From the NCBI RefSeq assembly GCF_003011885.1, contig NZ_PXXO01000012.1, forward strand, positions 18,639-82,638: a DNA stretch of 64,000 nt, given 5' to 3'. The first letter of the stretch is position 1. The number at the start of each line of letters is the position of its first letter. A program made the translations under genes and the position numbers. The notes under the pieces were generated by a model. The model did no database searches. It was not told the DNA's origin and was given only the letters and a program-made list of their open reading frames with translations. This document shows, in pieces, positions 58,431 to 64,000 of this stretch. This stretch comes from Cyanobium usitatum str. Tous. GTDB taxonomy: Bacteria > Cyanobacteriota > Cyanobacteriia > PCC-6307 > Cyanobiaceae.

Positions 58431-58503
58431 CCAACCTCGACATGAACTAACAGAAGTATGCAGAGGCTCGGCGCCACTGCCAACGCAGCTTTGCCAACTG
58501 GGC

Positions 58504-59373
58504 TCAAAAATCAAACCGCATGCTGAGATCAAGCCAGGCGCTGCGGGTGATCGGCGCGCTGGTGGAGATCAGGTCGATGCCGCTGCTGGCGTAGTCGCCT
58601 AGCTGCTCGGGCTGCACGCCGGAGGCTTCCAGCACCAACCGGCGGCCGCCGGCCAAGCTGCGCAACTCGGGCACCAGCTGCCGCAACTGGGCCGGCAGGA
58701 ATTCATCCAGCAGCACCCCATCGGCGCCCGCCTGCACCGCCGCTGCCGCCTCAGCCGCCGTTTCCGCCTCCACAATCACCCGGGCCGGCCAAGGAGCATG
58801 GGCCCGCACCGCCGCGATCGCCGCCTCCAAACCACCAGCCACCCCACCCGCCCAAGCCAGGTGGTTCTCCTTGAGCATGGCGGCGTCATCGAGGCCCTGG
58901 CGGTGGTTGCTGCCGCCCCCGCAGCGCACGGCGTACTTTTCAAGTCGACGCAGACCCGGCGTGGTTTTGCGGGTGTCGGCAAGGCGCACGCCCGTGCCCT
59001 CGAGCTCGGCCACCAGGGCAGCGGTGGCAGTGGCGATGCCGGAAAGCCGCATCGCCAGGTTGAGGGCCGTGCGCTCGCCGGCCACCAGGGCAGCGGCCCC
59101 ACCCTCCAGCTCCAGCAAGCGCTGGCCTGCCACCACCGGCTCACCATCAGCCACCAGCAACTGCAGCCGCAGCGCCGGATCCAGCAAGCGGAACAGCGGC
59201 TCCACCAGCACCCCGCCGCAAAAGACCCCTGGCGCCTTGGCCAGCCAGTGGGCCCGGCCAGGGCGACCAGCCAGGGCCGCAGCCGTGAGATCGCCGCGGC
59301 CAATATCTTCTGCCAGCCAGGAGCGCAGCTGCGGCTCCAGCTCGGGGGTGATGGGCAGATGGGCAGCAGGCAT
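58504..59373 (-). CDS. nadC: Nicotinate-nucleotide pyrophosphorylase (quinolinate PRTase)
   Basis: De novo NAD synthesis from quinolinate. 289 residues with WLAEDIGRGDLTAAAL, ALNLAMRLSGIATATAALV, ADTRKTTPGLRRLEKYAVRC, NHRQGLDDAAMLKENHL, and VLEASGVQPEQLGDYASSG. Length and motifs are typical. ATG at 59373. Separated from grrP by 73 bp, so probably a different unit. Confidence 0.95.
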   Translation of the reverse strand: MPAAHLPITPELEPQLRSWLAEDIGRGDLTAAALAGRPGRAHWLAKAPGVFCGGVLVEPLFRLLDPALRLQLLVADGEPVVAGQRLLELEGGAAALVAGERTALNLAMRLSGIATATAALVAELEGTGVRLADTRKTTPGLRRLEKYAVRCGGGSNHRQGLDDAAMLKENHLAWAGGVAGGLEAAIAAVRAHAPWPARVIVEAETAAEAAAAVQAGADGVLLDEFLPAQLRQLVPELRSLAGGRRLVLEASGVQPEQLGDYASSGIDLISTSAPITRSAWLDLSMRFDF

Positions 59374-59445
59374 TACCCCTCCGGAGCAGGCCTTCCCATG
59401 ATGGGTGGTGCCAGTCTGATGGGCAGTTCGCATCAGAGCGCTGGC

Positions 59446-61017
59446 ATGTCCAAACCCCGCTGGTGGACCGCCGGTGACCTCGATGGCTTCCTCGGCCTCG
59501 GGCTCGACAACCTGATCCAGATCCTGTTGATCGTGTCCCTTTGCCGCGGCGTGCTCGGCTACCCCGACAGCCTGATATTCGGCGCGATCCTGCCGGCCAC
59601 CGGCATCAGCCTGGTGGTGGGCAACCTGGCCTACGCCCGCCAGGCCTTTCAACTCGACCTACGCGAGGGCCGCGACGACCGCACCGCCCTGCCCTACGGC
59701 ATCAACACGGTGAGCCTGTTCGCCTATGTGTTTCTGGTGATGCTGCCGGTGAAGCTGACGGCCATAAGCCAGGGCCTGGATCCAGCCGCAGCGGTGACCC
59801 TCTCGTGGCGAGCGGGGCTGATCGCCTGCCTGGGTTCGGGGTTGATCGAATGCTCCGGTGCCTTCATCGGCAACAGCCTGCAGCGCTGGCTGCCTCGCGC
59901 AGCCCTGCTCTCCACCCTGGCTGGCATTGCCCTCGGCTACATCGCCTTGGGCTTCCTGCTGCGCACCTACGCCCAACCGGTGGTGGGGCTGGCAGTGCTG
60001 GCCGTGATCCTGGTGGGCTACTACGCCCCGGTGCGCTGGCCGGTGCCCGCCGGCCTGGTGGCCGTGCTGCTGGGCATCGCCCTGGCCTGGGCCAATGGAT
60101 TGATCGACCTCGATCCGGTGCGCTGGCAGAGCAGCACGGCCCTGATTGGGCTCCACATACCCAAGCTGCAGCTGGCAGACCTGTGGCAGGCGCGCGGCCA
60201 GCTAGTGCCCTGGTTTGGGGTGATCGTGCCGATGGGACTTTTCAATGTGATCGGCTCGCTGCAAAACCTGGAGAGCGCCGAAGCCGCCGGCGATCGCTAT
60301 CCGGTGCCCAGCTCGATGCTGATCAATGGCATCGGCACCCTGGCCGCCGCCACCTTGGGCTCCTGCTTTCCCACCACCATCTACATCGGCCACCCGGGCT
60401 GGAAGGCCATGGGCGCCCGCATTGGCTACTCCTGGCTCAATGGCGTGGTGATGGGCGCCGCCTGCCTGCTGGGCTTGTTTGGAGTGGTCGGCCAACTGGT
60501 GCCGATTGAAGCCGGTATGGCGATCGTGCTTTACATCGGCCTGGTGATCGCTGCCCAGGCCTTCCAGGCCACGCCGCCTCGCCATGCTCCGGCCGTGGCC
60601 CTGGGGCTGTTGCCCGGGCTGGCCGGCTGGGGCGCCCTGATGCTGAAAGCGGGGCTGCGGGCCGGTGGCAGCGGCACGGCCGCCAACCCCTTTGGACCAG
60701 CCATGCTGGCGCCCCTGACCCAGGCCGATGTGTGGGCCGCCGGGGCCTTCGCCCTTGAGCAAGGCCAGATCATCACGGCGATGCTGCTGGCGGGCATGCT
60801 CGTGTACGTGATCGAGGCCCGCCTGCTGGCGGCAGCGGCCTGCGCAGCCATCGCAGCCGTGCTGTCCTGGTTTGGTGTGATCCACGCCTGGCAATTCACC
60901 AGCTCCGACACCGTGCTGCAGCTGGGCTGGGGCGTGGGCCAGAGCTGGGCTCTCGGCTATGGGTTGATGGCCCTGGTGTTCCTCGCCGCCCGCTGGGGCC
61001 TCCGGCCTCAGCGCTGA
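59446..61017 (+). CDS. NCS2-like xanthine/uracil permease family transporter
   Basis: 523-residue membrane protein with about 12-14 helices. GLDNLIQILLIVSLCRGVLG, RDDRTALPYGINTVSLFAYV, SSMLINGIGTLAAATLGSCF and PTTIYIGHPGWKAMGARIGY resemble the AzgA/NCS2 uptake transporters for purines. Substrate cannot be fixed from sequence. ATG at 59446 (MSKPRWWTAGDLDG). The 3' end overlaps the next, convergent gene by 10 bp. Confidence 0.8.
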   Translation: MSKPRWWTAGDLDGFLGLGLDNLIQILLIVSLCRGVLGYPDSLIFGAILPATGISLVVGNLAYARQAFQLDLREGRDDRTALPYGINTVSLFAYVFLVMLPVKLTAISQGLDPAAAVTLSWRAGLIACLGSGLIECSGAFIGNSLQRWLPRAALLSTLAGIALGYIALGFLLRTYAQPVVGLAVLAVILVGYYAPVRWPVPAGLVAVLLGIALAWANGLIDLDPVRWQSSTALIGLHIPKLQLADLWQARGQLVPWFGVIVPMGLFNVIGSLQNLESAEAAGDRYPVPSSMLINGIGTLAAATLGSCFPTTIYIGHPGWKAMGARIGYSWLNGVVMGAACLLGLFGVVGQLVPIEAGMAIVLYIGLVIAAQAFQATPPRHAPAVALGLLPGLAGWGALMLKAGLRAGGSGTAANPFGPAMLAPLTQADVWAAGAFALEQGQIITAMLLAGMLVYVIEARLLAAAACAAIAAVLSWFGVIHAWQFTSSDTVLQLGWGVGQSWALGYGLMALVFLAARWGLRPQR

Positions 61018-61784
61018 TGCTGCAGCAAACCGAGGGTGAGATTGTCTGGGTCGGTCTGCAGGTAGACGTAGCCGCCACCATTGGCTAGCAACACCACCTT
61101 GTAGTTGTAGGAGGCGCCCGCAGAATCTCTCTGGGTCATCGAACCCAGGCAGCTGGCAGCCAGCTTGAGATTGCCGCTGTAGGTGGCCCGGTCCTGGCGG
61201 CCGGCGTAACTGGACAACGCCAGGCCCTGAACCGTCCCTGCCTGCCACCACTCCCGCTGCACCACCGCATTGGGCTGCCAACTGCCGGCCAGCCAGCTCT
61301 GGCCCTGCTGCTGGCTGGTGACCAGGCCATCAAGCTGCTCCGGCCGGCAAGCGCCTGGGGCCTGGGCCACGTAGCGCAACGACAGCACCTCACTAGGTGC
61401 CACCACCAGGGAAGTGCGCGGCCGGCCCAGGCCATCCAGGGCGACCGCGTCAGCCATCGCCCCGGCCGAACCCTGGCGCTCAACTAATGCCCAACAGTTG
61501 GCATCGGCTTTCACCTGACCGCTGTAGCGATCTTCCGTAAAACGGCGCCCCTCCCGCAGGTAGCGCACCCCTTCGATACGGCCATCGGCAAACCAGCGCT
61601 CCTGCATCATCAGGGCCGTGGGTTCACCCCGCTGCTGACCGCTCCCGAGCACCACAAAGGTGCCAGCCGCTGGTGCTTTGCACTGGGCCAGGGCCGCCGC
61701 CGCCGACTTTTCAGCAGCTCCTGCCCCTGGCACCAGGCCAGCGCAAATAGCCACGGCAGCGAGCAGGGCGCGGGGGCTGGCCAT
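61008..61784 (-). CDS. Secreted protein of unknown function
   Basis: 258 residues with a signal peptide (MASPRALLAAVAICAGLVPG, cleavage near AGAAEK). The mature protein has four well-spaced cysteines (AQCKAPAAG, DANCWALVE, PGACRPEQL, AASCLGSM) and two similar halves, each with a RYSGQVK/TYSGNLK-like strand, suggesting an internal duplication of a beta-rich domain. I do not recognise the family. Confidence 0.72.
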   Translation of the reverse strand: MASPRALLAAVAICAGLVPGAGAAEKSAAAALAQCKAPAAGTFVVLGSGQQRGEPTALMMQERWFADGRIEGVRYLREGRRFTEDRYSGQVKADANCWALVERQGSAGAMADAVALDGLGRPRTSLVVAPSEVLSLRYVAQAPGACRPEQLDGLVTSQQQGQSWLAGSWQPNAVVQREWWQAGTVQGLALSSYAGRQDRATYSGNLKLAASCLGSMTQRDSAGASYNYKVVLLANGGGYVYLQTDPDNLTLGLLQHQR

Positions 61785-61838
61785 CGACGCACACCATCAA
61801 GTGGATGCAGTTTGGCAAGAGGCAGTTTTGTAAGAGCC

Positions 61839-63224
61839 CTACTTGCCAATACAGAAACGCGAAAACACCCGATCCAGCACCGCCTCGCTAACCGCCTCGC
61901 CGGTGATCTCGCCGAGGGCACGCACGGCGGCGCGCAGGTCAATCGTCCAGAAGTCCCAGGGCAGCTGCTGCGCCGCAGCCTCAAGGGCCGCCCCCAGACT
62001 CAGGGCTGCCGCCGCCGCCAGATCCCGTTGGCGGGCATTGAGTGCCACCTGCACCCCTTCAAGGCAGCCAGCTCCGCAGCGGCGCAGCAACTCCGCCACC
62101 AGCTCGTCGCGGCCGGCGCCAGTGAGGGCGCTGAAGCGCACATCTGCCGGCTCCCCATCCCCCGGGGGCACCAGACCCACCGGCAGGCCAGCCCCATCGG
62201 CCTTGTTGCCTGCCACCAGCAGCACGACGCCCTCGGGCACCAGCTCCCGCAGGGCCTGATCCTCCAGGCTCCAGCCCGCCTCCAGATCAAACAGCAACAG
62301 CACCGCATCAGCGGCGGCCAGGGCCTGGCGGGAGCGCTCGATGCCCAGCTGCTCAACCCGGTCGCTGGTGGGGCGAATGCCGGCGGTGTCGAGCAGGGTG
62401 AGCGGCACGCCGTCGAGCACCAGCTCGCTTTCCAGCAGGTCGCGGGTGGTGCCGGGTAGGTCGGTCACGATCGCCCGCTCTCGCAGGCTGAGCAGATTGA
62501 GCAGGCTGGATTTGCCCACGTTGGGCCGGCCCACGATCGCCACCCTCAGGCCCCGGCGCAGCAGCTCCCCCTGGCGCGCCTCAGCCACAAGCTGCTCCAG
62601 CTCAAGCCGCACCGCCTCCAGTTCCGCGGTCACCGCCGCACCATCGAGGGGGGGTAGGTCTTCCTCGAAGTCCACCCGCGCCTCCAGCTCCGCCAACTGA
62701 TCCAGCAGCCGCTCGCGCAGGGCGCCGATGCGCAGCTGCAGACCGCCATCGAGGCCAGCCATGGCCAGCTGGGCCGCCCGGCGGCTGCGGGCCGTGATCA
62801 TTTCGCTGATCGCCTCGGCGCGGGTGAGGTCGAGCCGGCCGTTTAAAAAGGCCCGCTGGCTGAATTCCCCCGGCAGGGCCCGCCGCGCCCCAGCCGCCAG
62901 CACCAGCTCCAGCACCCGCTGCACCGCCACCAAGCCGCCGTGACAGTGAAGTTCCACCACGTCTTCCCGGGTGAAGCTGCGGGGGGCCCGCATCAACAAC
63001 AGCAGGGCTTCGTCGAGCCGCTCGCCACTAGCAGGATCCACCACATGGCCGTAAAGCACCCGGTGGCTGTCCCAGCTTTGGCTGCCTGGGGCCACAAACA
63101 ATTGATGGCCGATCGGCTCGGCCTCGGGGCCAGAAATCCGCACGATCGCCACACTGCCCTCGCCTGGAGCCACAGCGGTGGCCACGGCGGCGATGGTGTC
63201 AGCAAATCCGGCGGGGTCTGGCAT
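61839..63224 (-). CDS. mnmE: tRNA uridine-5-carboxymethylaminomethyl GTPase MnmE
   Basis: 461-residue GTPase that with MnmG modifies U34 of tRNAs. IAAVATAVAPGEGSVAIVRI at the N-terminus (formyl-THF-binding domain), G1 GRPNVGKSSLLNLL, G2-G3 TDLPGTTRDLLESEL and LLDTAGIRPT, G4 VAGNKADG, and the conserved C-terminal CIGK. All motifs are intact. Confidence 0.96.
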   Translation of the reverse strand: MPDPAGFADTIAAVATAVAPGEGSVAIVRISGPEAEPIGHQLFVAPGSQSWDSHRVLYGHVVDPASGERLDEALLLLMRAPRSFTREDVVELHCHGGLVAVQRVLELVLAAGARRALPGEFSQRAFLNGRLDLTRAEAISEMITARSRRAAQLAMAGLDGGLQLRIGALRERLLDQLAELEARVDFEEDLPPLDGAAVTAELEAVRLELEQLVAEARQGELLRRGLRVAIVGRPNVGKSSLLNLLSLRERAIVTDLPGTTRDLLESELVLDGVPLTLLDTAGIRPTSDRVEQLGIERSRQALAAADAVLLLFDLEAGWSLEDQALRELVPEGVVLLVAGNKADGAGLPVGLVPPGDGEPADVRFSALTGAGRDELVAELLRRCGAGCLEGVQVALNARQRDLAAAAALSLGAALEAAAQQLPWDFWTIDLRAAVRALGEITGEAVSEAVLDRVFSRFCIGK

Positions 63225-63268
63225 GACCCCATTTCAGCGCCAAAGCGCCCGCAGATCGAGCACCCAGC

Positions 63269-63457
63269 TCAGGGATTGGCCAGGCCGGGAAACACCATCA
63301 AATCGATATGGCCGCCAACGGGATGGCGCCATTCGCGGAATTCTTCGGCCAAGGCGTGCTGCTCGCGGGGCAGGGCTTGGGCCTGCAGGTCCTGGAGCCG
63401 CTGGTGCACCAAGTCCAAGGTGTCGTCTATCAACCGAGAGGCGTCTTCGCCAGACAT
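63269..63457 (-). CDS. Small hypothetical protein
   Basis: 62 residues: MSGEDASRLIDDTLDLVHQR, LQDLQAQALPREQHALAEEF, then REWRHPVGGHIDLMVFPGL. A GGAAG lies 6 nt before the ATG at 63457. Mostly helical; family not recognised. It is 44 bp upstream of mnmE on the same strand. The open frame continues upstream to 63841 but that part looks non-coding. Confidence 0.5.
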   Translation of the reverse strand: MSGEDASRLIDDTLDLVHQRLQDLQAQALPREQHALAEEFREWRHPVGGHIDLMVFPGLANP

Positions 63458-63723
63458 GGTGCGCTTCCGAACAGTCGCAGGGTTATAGGTACCACCACAC
63501 CGCCGGGCGGTAGTGCTGGTCACGATTCCTCCCTGCGTCAGAAATCCCGCACCAACCGCAAGAAATCGAGCACCACCGACCACCAGCACTGGGATCCGTG
63601 ACCGAGTTGCCAAATGAGGGACTCCTGAAAAAGCGAACCGCACGCTGGATTCGATTGCAGCCAAATAGCAGGGTGTAGGCAGCCCAAACTCACGGTTATC
63701 CAGTGGCCAGTGATTTGTGTGTT
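63458..63723. other. Non-coding stretch between small ORF and IS remnant
   Basis: 266 bp with no supported gene. GAGGGACTCCTGAAAAAGCG near 63614-63633 could be an IS end, since TCCTGAGTCCC recurs in inverted sense at about 63738-63748; the matching terminal repeat would lie outside the window, so this is tentative. Confidence 0.35.
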
Positions 63724-64000
63724 TCAAGCTGCCAAATGTTCCTGAGTCCCATCCAGAGACAACCTGGCCATTTCCAGTTGCATAACCAGGCAAAATAGTG
63801 ATAAAAAGAGGCGGAGGAGCCTCCGGATCTTCTCTGCGCACATCACCACAAAGGCCATGGAAATCGAGTTTTCTGCACCTTTGCTAAGCCGAGCCATAAT
63901 CAAATCTAGTGAATACTTTCTCTTTCCTGATCCAAAGCATCCTTCCACTTCGTTTCGCCTTCGCTGGTCTGCGCTTAGCTGCTGCTTTTGTGCAGCACTG
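63724..64000 (-). mobile_element. IS transposase C-terminal part (runs off right edge)
   Basis: On the minus strand the frame entering at 64000 reads SADQRRRNEVEGCFGSGKRK then YSLDLIMARLSKGAENSIS and ends at 63724. R-N-x-V-E-G-x-F-G-x-G-K-R-x-Y-x-L is the last block of a DDE transposase of the IS5-like group found in cyanobacteria; the E of N-E-V-E is the probable catalytic Glu. About 91 residues are visible; whether the element is complete cannot be told. Confidence 0.75.

Noticed and set aside
60202..61281. 359-codon frame antisense to the permease
   Set aside because: Gly/Gln/His-rich shadow; the permease on the plus strand is clearly real.
63480..63720. Possible tRNA or ORF upstream of the small hypothetical gene
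   Set aside because: No cloverleaf with a T-loop (GTTCGA) could be built, and the open frame has no protein-like character.

Overview
The window comes from a high-GC unicellular picocyanobacterium of the Synechococcus/Cyanobium type (alpha-cyanobacteria). This rests on the gene content: phytoene desaturase (crtP), chlM, rbcR, a phylloquinone pathway, and NDH-1 genes scattered over four loci (ndhM; ndhF-ndhD; ndhA-I-G-E; ndhH), with the compact, often overlapping layout of that group. There are about 75 protein genes. I recognised no tRNA, rRNA or CRISPR array.

Layout. 1-8.8 kb: crtP (cut by the left edge) diverges from ndhM-DUF3172 across a spacer with a run of ten G; then rbcR, an NnrU-like membrane protein, ndhF1 and ndhD1, with a 26-bp perfect inverted repeat between the last two. 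8.8-21.3 kb: scpA, an NDP-sugar pyrophosphorylase, metF, a PedR-like regulator, then the minus-strand block ndhA-ndhI-ndhG-ndhE-nadK-CYTH, and gltA, sixA, a DUF3352 protein, rhodanese and hrcA. 21.4-25 kb: an accessory patch with an orphan AT-richer ORF and two PIN-domain toxin-antitoxin modules on either side of a SUI1/eIF1-like gene; the first antitoxin carries an in-frame amber codon. 25-36 kb: cysC, an AI-2E family protein, purE, nagA, a TerB-Coq4-like protein, chlM, an AlkB-like dioxygenase, an RluA-type protein lacking the catalytic Asp, a response regulator, a cysteine desulfurase and membrane proteins. 36-39.5 kb: an AT-rich island with a PAP2 phosphatase, an ArnT-like glycosyltransferase and a second PAP2 phosphatase, likely acting on envelope lipids and probably acquired by transfer.

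39.5-49 kb: rsmH, a TerB-like protein, ndhH, then the phylloquinone (vitamin K1, photosystem I cofactor) genes: DHNA-CoA thioesterase, menE-menC-menA and the divergent menF, followed by gshB and grxC. 49-54 kb: a plus-strand operon beginning with prfB, which needs a programmed +1 frameshift, then DUF3285, ybeY, dgkA, trpG and a degenerate metallo-beta-lactamase-fold protein; hisC and argS run the other way.

55.8-58.4 kb: the most distinctive system, a complete GRRM-type RiPP operon on the minus strand: grrP (orphan periplasmic binding protein), grrA (Gly-rich precursor with nine F/W-x-N-G-G pentads) and grrM (radical SAM/SPASM maturase). 58.5-64 kb: nadC, an NCS2-type permease, a secreted unknown, mnmE, a small ORF, and the 3' part of an insertion-sequence transposase at the right edge.
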